64,000 nucleotides of DNA from UBA60 sp964587885 (GCA_964587885.1 CAZPME010000008.1:1-64000), one strand, 5' to 3'. Positions 49,501 through 58,304 are shown, counted from the first letter of the stretch. Translations and numbers: made by a program. The notes: a model not told the origin generated them from the letters alone.

Positions 49501-52500
49501 CACTTACAATTCTGATAATACTTACACCTACCAAATTCGTAATGGAGAAGAAGTTCCAACTATCGGCCATGCCAGTATGATTGATTCAGTCATTGATGCA
49601 GCCACTCCAAATTCAGCATTAGAAGATACTAATTTAATGATTGGAAATGACTCAAATGGAGATGAAAAGCGTTCGATAATCGTCCTCGACCCAAGCCAAT
49701 TTCCACTTCCATCAGCGGCTAAGATTCATTCTGCAAGTGTTGGGTTATACATAGAAAATGTAAGGATGAATTCAGGCGTCCTTGTTACTAACATGAACAT
49801 AAGTGTTCATCCGATTATTACCTCTGGTTATACTCCCTTGGGCTCAACTTGGAATGAAGTTGCTAGTGGTTCAAGTTGGTCAGCGGCTGGTTTGCAGCCG
49901 GGAGTTGATTACGGCGCGGCAACTGGAAGTACGACTCTAGTTGCAACAGTCGGATTTGAGGGGTGGATTTGGCTCGACCTCTCACATTCGGGATTGGATT
50001 TGAACAATGCCCATGAATTTATTCTCATCGCTACGGGTCAAGCTTATCTTGATATTTCTCACAGCCAAGATAGTGATGTGGCGCACCGTCCGATAATGTT
50101 ACTCAATTATACTCATATTGACCACGTTACAATAACTCCAGGAAATGGTGCTAGCACTGATGCTGATACCGATTTGCAATATTCATACACAATGTATGAT
50201 GGAAATGGCACTCCAATCTCTGGAGTTATTGAGTGGGGTTCTACCTCTGGAACAATCGACAGCACGGGATTATTTGCTCCTGATCAAGCTGGAATGTGGC
50301 AAGTAAGTGCATGTTTCGGTTTGGTTTGTGACATAGTCACATTGTCGGTAACTTCTGGTTCACCAACCACGTGGGCTAATGTTTTCACTACCGATAGTGG
50401 TAGTTATACCATAGATGCTGACCAAGGGGTCGACTTTACTTTCACAATTTATGACCAGCATGGCAACGTTGTTTCTGGTCAAACCGTAACTGCTACTGCA
50501 ACTAACGGCTCGCTAACTGAGACTTCATCAGGTAATACCCATTCTTGGCATTGGGATGCTTGGGCTGTTGGCGCTCAAACCATAGAAGTAAATTGGGGTG
50601 CGCAGACACATTACCAACAGATAACCGTAGTAGCAGGACAACCGGTCTTGGTGACCATAGGTAACTGTGGTGATGATGATTTGAACGTACCCGCTGGTAC
50701 GACTTGTGCCTTTGATTGGGATGTTTTCGACTCCAAGGGCAATGATGTTGCTAAATCTGTATTGGGGCTTGTCACTTGGACGGCTGAAGAGCATAGCGGT
50801 AATGTGAGTCAAGGAAACTTTACTGCTGACAAGATAGGAACTTGGCAAGTAAACTTGACCAGTGCCTTTGGGCTTGATGCCAACACGACAGTTACAGTTA
50901 TCCATGGAGAGATTGATTACCTTGAGATAATTCCAAGTTCATTATTCGTCACAGCAGATGACCTCCTCTATCTCAACACTACTCGAGTAGATATTCGCGG
51001 CAATCGCTTGATGGTTGATTTGCCGGCTGAAAATTGGACCGTCATCAATGGTTGGCTAACTCCAGGTAGTAATGGCAGTCCTGCAATTTGGGAGCCTGAA
51101 ACCGTCGGTTCTAAGATATTGCGAGGTAATTATGGTACTGAGCAGACCGAATTAATTATCGCGGTATCGCATGGAATAATTTCCCAAATGGAAATCGACA
51201 TCACAACTCCAACTAATATGACTGCTGACGACCAAAGTCTGCTCAAATCATACGGTGTAGACAATAAGGGCAACCGTTGGTCAGTAAATGTCGAGTGGAT
51301 GATTTCTCAAGATCCATCCAACACCAATGATTGGCTTCACGGATACATTTCTGGTGAGGAAGAATCTACAGTGATTTTCAAACCGACTTATGTAGGAGAA
51401 TATAGTATTAGGGCGATTTACACTGAGTCCTCATCAGCATTAAATTTCATGATTTCAACCAATTATTCAATCACCCATGGGCAACTAGCTGATATTTCCT
51501 TTACCGCACCAAATGCATGTACTAGTGGGCCAGATGACGATCCACATTGGACCAATGATTGTGTATGGGAGATGACGGCAGATGAAAACATTCCATTTGC
51601 GGTTGAACTAGTTGACCTAAATGGAAATCAAATATCCGATGAGATCTTAACATGGACAGAAAATGGTAATGATGTATCTTCAGATATGGTGGATGATTCA
51701 TTTGTCTGGAGTGGAGTGAGGGATGAAGGTGAATATGTTATTCGCATTGCAAATGGGACTATTTTTGAAGAAATCACGGTAAATATTAGACATGGTAGAG
51801 CTCTAGTGGTTAACCATGTGGCAAGCGCAAATAGTGTTGAGGCCGGGCAATCATTGACGATCAAATTGACTGGAACAGATGTTGCTGGCAATACTTTCGA
51901 CCAAGATGTTACTTGGTCACATCCAACTGAAACAGTCGACAAGATTGGTGTCGGCGAATACATCTACAATTCCACCATGCAAGGAACGTATGACTTGGTA
52001 TACGAATTGCCGGGCGCCCAAACCGATATGTGGACGATTACTGTTGCTCACACCGACTTGTCACGCTTCGTTTTAGAACTTGATAAAATTTCACTTGAGC
52101 AACAGGCTGAAGTCACAATTACAATTAGTGCATTTGACCGCTTCGGAAATCCGGTGGCGGTTCCTACAGGCGATGCACTAATCGTCGAAGCGACTGGGCG
52201 CGGAACTGTATCATCGGTATCGGATGATACTACAAAATACAAGATTGAAACTCTAGATGAAGGTGAGCATACCATCACTGTGACAACTTTGGTAGCAGGT
52301 ATTATGGTAACATCTCAATCCACATACAACGTTACTGGAACCTTACCTGGATTCTTTGCTTCAGGAGGTCCACTATACTACGTGGCAGGTGGGTTGGGAA
52401 CATTTGTCATACTGGTTCTCTTCGTATTGGTAGTCGTTCTATTCCGCCGTAGCACTACTGGTTATGATGATGAAGACGATTGGGATGGGGATGACGAAGA

Positions 52501-52702
52501 TGAAGATTATCTTGAAGAAGATAAAGAACAGCCAGAAATCCCCGAAACCGAGGAAACCTCAACTTCTGAATCTTCAGATGGTGTCGAAGGTGATGATAGT
52601 TACCGTGTTGACGATGATGGCACTGAATGGTGGGAAGATGAAGCGGGCGTTTGGTGGTTCAAGGAAACTGGCGCAGAAGATTGGCAAGAATGGAATGAGT
52701 GA
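43598..52702 (+). CDS. Giant surface protein: DNRLRE-like head, Ig-like stalk, membrane anchor, Trp-rich tail
   Basis: 3,034 residues. A basic N-terminus and signal peptide (~14-33) precede about 2,150 residues in which DNRLRE-like units (signature of the type NYGxxxxLxVG) alternate with FN3-like units carrying a W-R-V strand. I count seven DNRLRE-like units, beginning near nt 43760, 44710, 45700, 46670, 47650, 48650 and 49580. From about nt 50120 there are eight Ig-like (Big-type) domains, most ending in a V-x-HG/AG step, then a transmembrane helix (about nt 52375-52450) followed by RRS and an acidic cytoplasmic tail of about 85 residues ending in repeated Trp (EWWEDEAGVWWF). This suggests a long adhesin or polysaccharide-binding fibre. 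First of three paralogous genes. Confidence 0.88.
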   Translation: MSTASNYRNRRRQALTIVLLFLLADLISPSAIPSYELDQINSPSFVQMSDNASADSQIYSLSQNTNYGNEVSASIGPDEVGPGVSKMVISFPLNFSGAVDVASATMYLVCTTAADDKISTLFVSELTNSFDEMNVTWVNYNGTATWASPGASGASDHGDWEPPLVQTMNSTFSFNITSFVQSALSRGANSVDLLIAAHGAQYSCSTKEELVQANRPQILFVYAANSPAARGTILPTFVEDGDALMTGDFILAAETQPTITWSNLLGQNVEVQLSLASDFMTDSDSWWYFSSQNNLSFQFSGTTGQMELLSENELSNGTTMHYRMRSTNLNQVGDWSSGYFHLPDLQVTDNGNQTASVSIYPDDLGLSEKAISDTYSNNALSGGNGNYGGDSTVLVGMDSPSEDQYAYHGINPHLWGMHDNATMFQADLVLTRSSYNNDAVISFHSFDNSAWTESGLTMNSQDGSTAWTDGGRSNKEMAAIDAMWSNQTNSEFRVDLLTQTQVWLDTSSSTPLSIFSTVRGEYDQYSSSTNVEFYSSEDSSQSNLPYLELMYGWGSGTSPTAVELIDPADGVGVWTLNDHNLSGNTTPTLTWNGSEATSQSHDIIWQLSEGPEFRNITAEVNTVEDNDFTPGSGNYSLTGLDEGKTYAWRMQHVSFEGHHGEWTTNSFFVPSVTSTWLGGNDYQLTLSSGNSSVSGPDMPYCTDTYIDSGSPNDTYPDEGEIQVSYSTFSETAILFGCDMNSHFLPSGYAVSYANMRMKLSFHGGNPIVGAWDNTQSNWVAESANWNTFDGVNNWSQSGAKGSERGSLLSSNTLTSSFSSGDWVNWNITLNAQDAMRSDGSLDFIIGIVGAGSGGTRQALFDSSEQSTSSRPEVILVYSPGSNAKPNNPIPLSPANGSWSIIDGIEPAPDARPVLNWSYGTGVAVGGWSLQLDTTSTFDSGNLLSFASWNDNGFDLTNMSYTPQQDLSDGQIWHWRVRAVSTTNQLGDWSAFSHFLLPDITTWLIDSNTSAVEYHHHDALPSLHIPEFEDTWVKNSGANNGTSQGTDTVLKVGTLSDGSRATGMLRVPLSALPNPANAHVLKATLNLYPEWGSSESQHISIHSAMQAWNSSANGTTYDGVNNWSSAGGLGATDSGEMVDVNTIVGDSWAQYDVTELVQSATLTGNNHLSIMLIGDDASGLVTFTSVDSSSNRPWLNITWATGNSSQVTTTGSPNSPSAGSILWDTSSHALIPTTTPTLNWTHPNAGSVDDWRLFIWNNGSDEREGWTIHDTRESTTGFNIGALSWTSTSVQEAGRTYRWFVQPIIDDIYGPRSASLHYHLPAVMSGELNSTDAWLNVVEGSMVNDIAYPEVMSDTWINEGGQNLNYGNAANFTVGTSPSSSSLRSKALLEIDLSNLPIPQPFDVLEAELKLYRDGGQQSQMTVSISDLFLAFDENNATWNQADNGTNWSITGASGQLDSGLPVDIETITGSGWFSWDVSQLAQAALARGDQTMTLLIQSEEPLNASNSFHTFASSNNMNVELRPQLNLTLRSVNQWLPTDSSSLYPTNTQTMWNMSADLPSPMHDIVFSWNSTDTNATAQHFQMSSNPRFINPELFAMSNDSTTLDNGTFTNTGQRYSYNHSTDLMPIDEWIFWRVRTVQDYRIGNWSMVNKFRMPDFEGEDDGTGNLTLNLNRGTVFTNTSVLPLVPDTTLDSSSLSTNYGSSTALKLGAGASGSGEARILIEYDLNELPFPANMIPTSTILTLYRYGITGGQSLTVAAYPCSSFSESGASWNNAPTCSSSEITRTTLGVVPPTGYMEWDITSLAQSNIAAGNRTLTVMLAVIGTPGATHEFRSSEYSSVDERPNLIFDYVDNSQGITPPAQPTLLNPIDGDVLYDDSNWILQSATRPVLEWNAVANATDYILTIANATGQTKYRSWSTSGFGNSNFTLSTDLAAGESYEWWVQAVNGSIPGPSSSRWTFAIGNPINNTYNSDNTYTYQIRNGEEVPTIGHASMIDSVIDAATPNSALEDTNLMIGNDSNGDEKRSIIVLDPSQFPLPSAAKIHSASVGLYIENVRMNSGVLVTNMNISVHPIITSGYTPLGSTWNEVASGSSWSAAGLQPGVDYGAATGSTTLVATVGFEGWIWLDLSHSGLDLNNAHEFILIATGQAYLDISHSQDSDVAHRPIMLLNYTHIDHVTITPGNGASTDADTDLQYSYTMYDGNGTPISGVIEWGSTSGTIDSTGLFAPDQAGMWQVSACFGLVCDIVTLSVTSGSPTTWANVFTTDSGSYTIDADQGVDFTFTIYDQHGNVVSGQTVTATATNGSLTETSSGNTHSWHWDAWAVGAQTIEVNWGAQTHYQQITVVAGQPVLVTIGNCGDDDLNVPAGTTCAFDWDVFDSKGNDVAKSVLGLVTWTAEEHSGNVSQGNFTADKIGTWQVNLTSAFGLDANTTVTVIHGEIDYLEIIPSSLFVTADDLLYLNTTRVDIRGNRLMVDLPAENWTVINGWLTPGSNGSPAIWEPETVGSKILRGNYGTEQTELIIAVSHGIISQMEIDITTPTNMTADDQSLLKSYGVDNKGNRWSVNVEWMISQDPSNTNDWLHGYISGEEESTVIFKPTYVGEYSIRAIYTESSSALNFMISTNYSITHGQLADISFTAPNACTSGPDDDPHWTNDCVWEMTADENIPFAVELVDLNGNQISDEILTWTENGNDVSSDMVDDSFVWSGVRDEGEYVIRIANGTIFEEITVNIRHGRALVVNHVASANSVEAGQSLTIKLTGTDVAGNTFDQDVTWSHPTETVDKIGVGEYIYNSTMQGTYDLVYELPGAQTDMWTITVAHTDLSRFVLELDKISLEQQAEVTITISAFDRFGNPVAVPTGDALIVEATGRGTVSSVSDDTTKYKIETLDEGEHTITVTTLVAGIMVTSQSTYNVTGTLPGFFASGGPLYYVAGGLGTFVILVLFVLVVVLFRRSTTGYDDEDDWDGDDEDEDYLEEDKEQPEIPETEETSTSESSDGVEGDDSYRVDDDGTEWWEDEAGVWWFKETGAEDWQEWNE

Positions 52703-52703
52703 T

Positions 52704-52732
52704 TTCCCCTCTTGTAAAGAGGGGAACTTTTC
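52704..52732 (+). terminator. Hairpin after the giant surface gene
   Basis: TTCCCCTCTT (52704-52713) pairs perfectly with AAGAGGGGAA (52717-52726) around GTA and is followed by CTTTTC. It directly abuts the stop codon and lies 47 bases before the next surface gene. It may end or attenuate the first transcript. Confidence 0.65.
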
Positions 52733-52778
52733 TGCGTCGACTTCATTTGTGATGCCTCCCCTCGTCGCGTTGGTCGAA

Positions 52779-55460
52779 ATGTCGTTTGCGAAAAAGCATC
52801 GAGTATTGCCGACTACAATTGTCGTGTTTTTACTACTCTCAACTCTAATTACTGTGGTCATTCCTTCCACTAGTGCTGGCACCGTAGACCGTATCGAAAT
52901 CGACCAACAGCCCCCCATAATGCTTTCAGCAGATAGTCAAATGCAATTTACTGCAACAATGTATGATTCTTCAAATAATACCCTTTCGGAAATTGTTGAG
53001 TGGAGTGCTACCAATGGGTCAATCGACGGAGCAGGTTTGTTTACCCCATGGGCAACAGGGAATGTGTCTATCAGCGCAAATTCTGGGGTGGCATCGACAT
53101 TTGTCAACATCAGTGTTGAAGCAGGATGGCCCAGTTCCCTTACCATAGAATCGAATCAATCTGAAATCGGTGTAGATTCAACCGCTCAATTGACTGCCTT
53201 ACTTGCCGATGCTCGCGGTAATGAAGTTCAAGGCCACGCCTTGACTTGGTCTCCTTCCCAAGGTACAGTAAATGAGACAGGAGTTTGGTTTCCCGCTAGT
53301 GTTGGTGTAGCAAGCATTGAAGTGCATTGGGGTGAACTCTCGGCGACAATGAACATCACGGTAATTACCGGTCAACCTGCAAATTTGATACTCCCAACTG
53401 GTCTATCGGTACGCTATGGCCAGAGCATTACTATCGTGCCAGAAATTTATGATTCGCATGGTAATCTATTGTCTCTCGAAGATGCTGGTAGTCTGCAGTG
53501 GGCTGCAGATAGTGGTGTGATTTCTCAAACTGGGTCATTTACGGGTAATGCCGTCGGGATTTGGAATATTTCATGTTCAACTGCAAATGGATTATTCGCT
53601 ACAGTTGAAATTTCTGTAATCTCCGCAGCAATTGAGAGTTTGGAATTAGTTGCAGAAAACCGAGTATTCCGGGCTGATGAAGCGGTTGAAATTAGAGTCA
53701 TTCGAAGCGATGTTTACGGAAACGTCGAGGATATTTCTACCCCACTTTCAAATTGGTCATACCAATCGGGAGCACTTAGGTATGGAGAAAATGCTACTGA
53801 ATGGCTACCCACCGTAGTCGGCAATTGGACTCTTAGTGTTGTTAGTGAAGGATTTACTGCGAGCATCACAATTGAAGTCGTACACGGTTATGCAATTGAA
53901 TTATTATTGGTTACAGAAAATCAGAGAGTTAGTGCTGATGACGATGCAGTAATCCATATGCAAGCCCGTGATATTCGCAATAATCGTTGGATAGTTACCG
54001 GCACATGGGAAGCAGAAAATAGCCTTGCAGAATCGTGGCTTGCCTCGTTTGGGACATGGGCAAACTTTGCCGCTACTAAGACGGGAGAATGGCAAATAAC
54101 TGGTAGTTGGTTTGATGAGGAACAACAACAAATATTCTCTGACAATGTCACAATTGAAGTTTATGCTGGTGAATTATCAACCATTATTTTGCAGGGAGAT
54201 GGCGCCACAGTTTCAGCCGACGAGGTGCTAGATTTAGCGCCGACAATGTTTGATTCAGATGGCAATCAAATCGGCACGGTCTTGCTAAACTGGACTGTTG
54301 ATGGAGAAGACAAAACTACTGATTTCAGACTTCATCGCGGTGTCTATTATCCTTATTCGGTTGGGTTGCACGAAATCCGCGCCCAAGCCGCCTCAGCCTA
54401 TGCCAGTGTGATGATTCAGGTAACTCATGGTCAGGCACGCACATTAAGCATCAGTGTAGCCAACAATCTGTCGATCAATTCAGGCGAGGAAGGAGAGATA
54501 ACATTCACAGTTTACGCTCAAGATTTATCCGGAAATTCCTTCTTAGTCGACGAATTGACTTGGGATATTCCTGAATATGCTGGTGAGATTAGGGCTGGAG
54601 GCGATAGTGGTGAATGGATATTAAGCGGAAAGAAAGCCGGTGATTGGCGTTTCACGCTATATTCGGGAGATGCTCAATTTGACCTTTTGGTCAAAGTTAA
54701 TGCTGGTTTAGCGGCACGTATTGAAGTTGTCATTTCTTCGGATTATTATCATCAAGGTGACGAGATGATACTCGATGTGAGGGTTTATGATTCATTCAAC
54801 AATTCTCTCAAAGTAATACCTTCTGATATGACGGTATCCTCTACTGCCGGCCCAGCAAGTCACGTCAGCGAGGGTAGTTGGAAAGTGATGATGGATACAG
54901 GCGGTAGTGACCACGCTGTAACCGTACGTTATGATGAGTTAACCGAACAGAAATTCTTCGATGTACAAGGGGCCCTCTTAGGGGGTGCATTAGGTTCCTC
55001 TGATGCCGTAGTCCTTGGCGGTACGATGTTCATGGCCTTGATTCTCATTTTTCTTGTTTTAGCAATACGACGCGGACGTCGAGATGAAAATGCCACCGAA
55101 GGAGAGAAGCACTCACCTATTCTAGGTGATTCTACCCTTTCATCACAACCACCTGCGTCTACAGTTTCAGCTCAGCCGCAGGAAAACCAGCCTGAGGCGA
55201 CTGAAACTTCACAACCGGGCCAGCCTCAATCTGGTTCAACCTCTCCAGCCTCCACTTCCTTAGATACTGCTTCGGCTGCTTTGGAAACTCCCGCGCCAGC
55301 CGACCCAGCCAAAGAGGCTGCTCAAAGGGCCAAAGCCACAGGCGTTATGGTTGCAGCCGAAGGTACAACTCAGGGTCAATCGGGATGGTATTACGACACT
55401 ACTGGAACGTTGACGAATTGGGAAGTCGATGCTGAAGGAAGGTGGAATAGGATACAATGA
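52779..55460 (+). CDS. Surface protein with Ig-like stalk, membrane anchor and Trp-motif tail (paralogue 2)
   Basis: 893 residues from the ATG at 52779, which opens a signal peptide (basic start, hydrophobic ~9-28). In-frame codons further upstream overlap the previous gene or the hairpin. About eight Ig-like domains (residues ~33-735) match the stalk of the preceding protein in order: each begins with a short hydrophobic strand, an AD/SAD step and a D-x-x-GN turn, and ends in V-x-HG or V-x-AG. A GGALGSSDAVVLGG segment leads into one transmembrane helix (about nt 55005-55070), RRGRR, a Pro/Gln/Ser/Thr-rich cytoplasmic linker of about 90 residues and a C-terminal GQSGWYYDTTGTLTNWE motif. Function inferred as adhesion; no enzyme motif seen. 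Confidence 0.85.
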   Translation: MSFAKKHRVLPTTIVVFLLLSTLITVVIPSTSAGTVDRIEIDQQPPIMLSADSQMQFTATMYDSSNNTLSEIVEWSATNGSIDGAGLFTPWATGNVSISANSGVASTFVNISVEAGWPSSLTIESNQSEIGVDSTAQLTALLADARGNEVQGHALTWSPSQGTVNETGVWFPASVGVASIEVHWGELSATMNITVITGQPANLILPTGLSVRYGQSITIVPEIYDSHGNLLSLEDAGSLQWAADSGVISQTGSFTGNAVGIWNISCSTANGLFATVEISVISAAIESLELVAENRVFRADEAVEIRVIRSDVYGNVEDISTPLSNWSYQSGALRYGENATEWLPTVVGNWTLSVVSEGFTASITIEVVHGYAIELLLVTENQRVSADDDAVIHMQARDIRNNRWIVTGTWEAENSLAESWLASFGTWANFAATKTGEWQITGSWFDEEQQQIFSDNVTIEVYAGELSTIILQGDGATVSADEVLDLAPTMFDSDGNQIGTVLLNWTVDGEDKTTDFRLHRGVYYPYSVGLHEIRAQAASAYASVMIQVTHGQARTLSISVANNLSINSGEEGEITFTVYAQDLSGNSFLVDELTWDIPEYAGEIRAGGDSGEWILSGKKAGDWRFTLYSGDAQFDLLVKVNAGLAARIEVVISSDYYHQGDEMILDVRVYDSFNNSLKVIPSDMTVSSTAGPASHVSEGSWKVMMDTGGSDHAVTVRYDELTEQKFFDVQGALLGGALGSSDAVVLGGTMFMALILIFLVLAIRRGRRDENATEGEKHSPILGDSTLSSQPPASTVSAQPQENQPEATETSQPGQPQSGSTSPASTSLDTASAALETPAPADPAKEAAQRAKATGVMVAAEGTTQGQSGWYYDTTGTLTNWEVDAEGRWNRIQ

Positions 55461-55469
55461 GGTGCGAGA

Positions 55470-58304
55470 ATGCGCAGAATATGTATCATTATCATCGCCA
55501 TATTACTGTTGTCGGTATTTACTACGGACCCAAAATTATTACAATTGGAAAACCCAAGAGATTTTGCTTTGCCAGGTTGCCCTGAAGAGCCCGCTGCTGT
55601 GTCAATAGAAATCACGCATTCTGGTTCTGGTTCGGTTCCAGCCGACCAACATTTGCAATTGACTGCTATTGTCAAAGACTCCAGTTCCCAAACACTTGGC
55701 GTTTTTCCAACTTGGGGAGTATCGAATGGTTCAATCACCTCAGATGGATTATTCACACCATTAGCAACTGGAGAGGTAGAAGTGTGGGCGTGTATCGGTG
55801 AGGTCAATCAGTCGAAAACTCTCACAGTGTTACAAGGTGAGACGGTCTCCGCAGAATTACAATTGTCTGATTATCAGATTACTTCCGATGAAGTTGTGCA
55901 ACTCTTGCCCAAGAAAATCGATAGCAAAGGAAATCGGGCTGATACCTTTGTCCCGACTGAGAATTTTTCCTTACCAGTGGGTAGCAATATCTCAGGTGGT
56001 CAAATATTGAATTGGTTTCCTGGTCCAGTTGGAAATCATACAATTTCTGCAAATGTATTGGGCTATTCGGTAAGTGTTCAGGTCAACGTTTCTTTTGGGC
56101 AAGCGGTGGGGATTGGGATTGAATCATCGTCAAATGAAATAACCTCGGATCAATCGCTTGAATTAGCGCTATCAATTTTGGACGGCAAGGGAAATACTCA
56201 ACCAATTATTGGTGAATGGTACTCAAGAAATAATACCGAATTGCCGCTATCAATAACCAATACGAGTGCATTAGTCGAAGGAAATGTGGCTGGAATATGG
56301 CGTGTAATTGCCAATTATTCTGGTGCCGAGACCAATGGCTCGACCTGGACTACCTATCGCGATATTACCGTAATACATGGTGCCTTAACGGCGACAAGGA
56401 TTGACGGATTCATCATTAGTCGCAGTGGCCAAGGTAATGACCTTGGACAACTTAGCGGCACTCTCCAAATGAATTCAGATGATCAATTAGTTTTATCACC
56501 GCGCCTTGAAGATGCCGACGGGAACATTCTCCCAACTACTGGATTAACTTGGAAATTGGAATCCGACAACATCGCATTTCCCGAAACTTCGTCTAACAAC
56601 TCATTTACCTTCTCACCGGTGCAAACTGGAAATTATATTGTGACTCTAACTCCTGCAGAGGGCATCCCCGAGCGTTTGACTATTGAGGTTAGGCATGGAG
56701 AAGCTGAAGCGATTGAAGTGTATTCAGGGGCTAGTGAAAACCTCGTGGTTTCAGTAGGTCAAAATCTAAGTTTTGAGGTGTTTGGTGTCGATAGAGACGG
56801 CAATAATTTCCCCTTGGATGTCGAATGGTTTATTCCCGAACACACGGGAAATATCAGCAATGGTTCACTTGGAGTGGGAAATTATGTCTTTACTAGTTCG
56901 CGTGACACTCCAATTAGAATACACACATTAAAAGCAATAACAGCACTCGGAAAACACGATGTTCTTGTCGATGTTAGAATTGGCATATTGCATCATTTAC
57001 AGATTGATTATTCGCCATTGGAAGGTGTTCAGGGTGAAGAGTTACAGATTACTATCACCGGAAGAGACCTAAATGATAATCAAATTCCGATTGCCTTGGA
57101 TGATGTAATTTTGACCTCATCGGCGGGAACTGCCGAATATAGGAATGGCAAGCATTATCTTTACCTTGAGGAGAGTGGAGTACAACATCAGATAACCGCT
57201 GAATACGAAGAATTGCCGCCAGCAATGGTATTTATCGATATTCAAGCGACGATTTTTGGTGGAGTCCTAGGTTCGTCGGAAACGGTTATCATCGGGGGGA
57301 TTGCGATATTATCGGTGATATTACTCGCTCTCGCTGTGATGATTTACAAGATATCGGGCCGGCGAAAAAAGAGTGATGATGAATTAATTGAGGAGATGGT
57401 ACAAACTAATGAAACATCACAATCTCCAGAATTATCTTCACCTGAATCTATTGGAGATTCATCGGGACTTAGGCCTGAAACTGAAATTTCCTTGCCTGTA
57501 ATAATGCCATTGAATCTAGTACCACCACCACCCCTAGCAAATATGCCAGCAATCGCATCTGTACCACAATCAGCAATGGTCCCACCAGTTGCCCAGCCCT
57601 CTCAGCAAATATCTCATGGTGGATTGCCTCCTCCCCTACCTGCTCCAATGTTGGCTCATCCACCCGCACCCCAATCAGCAACCTCTCTTTTGCCACCAGT
57701 TGTTCCAACTTCCATGCCTGCAGGAAACATGTTTCAGCCTCACCCACAGGAATCACCTCAAGAGGTAATGGTAACCCAACCCCAAGCAGAAGTAGACCCA
57801 AACTCACATACTCCAGAACTTCAAGTTCCAACCCAATCACTATTGCCAACATCACAAGAATCCGATTTAGGTCAAGCAACGATTGATTTGTCAGATTCAC
57901 TTTCTGCGTTGGGGCCTATAGGCATGGTTGAGGTATTGGATGAACCAATTACTGAAGCAGAACTACCAATTGAAACTGAGCAACAAGCCCAAGAACAATC
58001 CGCGCTAGAAAATGAAAGTGAACCGGAAACTGAGCCTGAATCACCTGCTGTAGCCGATATTGAAGACCCTTTCCCAGCCCCTTTATTGGAAACCGATGGC
58101 GGCTGGGGTGATGATGACCCGTTCGGAGATTGGGGTAGTGGTGTGGCCAATTCACGGGCCCTTGGCTTGATTGATACCTTCAATGGGCCAATGTCGAATG
58201 ATGGAGTACTTCTAGAGCCGGAACAAGGTACCATTCGTGGTCAATCGGGTTGGTACCGAATGACTGATGGAACAAGGGTTGAATGGAAGTACCCAACTCA
58301 ATAA
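55470..58304 (+). CDS. Surface protein with Ig-like stalk, membrane anchor and long Trp-motif tail (paralogue 3)
   Basis: 944 residues; GAGGTG lies just before the ATG at 55470 and the gap to the preceding gene is 9 bases, so they are cotranscribed. A signal peptide (~3-18) is followed by about six Ig-like domains that align with stalk domains 1 and 4-8 of its two neighbours, then GGVLGSSETVIIGG, one transmembrane helix (about nt 57290-57350) and a GRRKK stop-transfer. The cytoplasmic tail is very long (about 310 residues), with Pro/Gln/Met-rich and Glu-rich stretches, ending in GQSGWYRMTDGTRVEW like paralogue 2. The 3' end overlaps the convergent panB by 7 bases. Confidence 0.85.
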   Translation: MRRICIIIIAILLLSVFTTDPKLLQLENPRDFALPGCPEEPAAVSIEITHSGSGSVPADQHLQLTAIVKDSSSQTLGVFPTWGVSNGSITSDGLFTPLATGEVEVWACIGEVNQSKTLTVLQGETVSAELQLSDYQITSDEVVQLLPKKIDSKGNRADTFVPTENFSLPVGSNISGGQILNWFPGPVGNHTISANVLGYSVSVQVNVSFGQAVGIGIESSSNEITSDQSLELALSILDGKGNTQPIIGEWYSRNNTELPLSITNTSALVEGNVAGIWRVIANYSGAETNGSTWTTYRDITVIHGALTATRIDGFIISRSGQGNDLGQLSGTLQMNSDDQLVLSPRLEDADGNILPTTGLTWKLESDNIAFPETSSNNSFTFSPVQTGNYIVTLTPAEGIPERLTIEVRHGEAEAIEVYSGASENLVVSVGQNLSFEVFGVDRDGNNFPLDVEWFIPEHTGNISNGSLGVGNYVFTSSRDTPIRIHTLKAITALGKHDVLVDVRIGILHHLQIDYSPLEGVQGEELQITITGRDLNDNQIPIALDDVILTSSAGTAEYRNGKHYLYLEESGVQHQITAEYEELPPAMVFIDIQATIFGGVLGSSETVIIGGIAILSVILLALAVMIYKISGRRKKSDDELIEEMVQTNETSQSPELSSPESIGDSSGLRPETEISLPVIMPLNLVPPPPLANMPAIASVPQSAMVPPVAQPSQQISHGGLPPPLPAPMLAHPPAPQSATSLLPPVVPTSMPAGNMFQPHPQESPQEVMVTQPQAEVDPNSHTPELQVPTQSLLPTSQESDLGQATIDLSDSLSALGPIGMVEVLDEPITEAELPIETEQQAQEQSALENESEPETEPESPAVADIEDPFPAPLLETDGGWGDDDPFGDWGSGVANSRALGLIDTFNGPMSNDGVLLEPEQGTIRGQSGWYRMTDGTRVEWKYPTQ

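Noticed and set aside
52464..52778. N-terminal extension of stalk paralogue 2
   Set aside because: The extension is the preceding gene read in another frame plus a terminator hairpin; the signal peptide begins at 52779.
57469..58234. Antisense open frames opposite the tail of paralogue 3
   Set aside because: They arise from the Pro/Gln/Glu-rich low-complexity tail, which leaves few stops on the other strand; the translations are Leu/Val- or Ser-biased with no domain.
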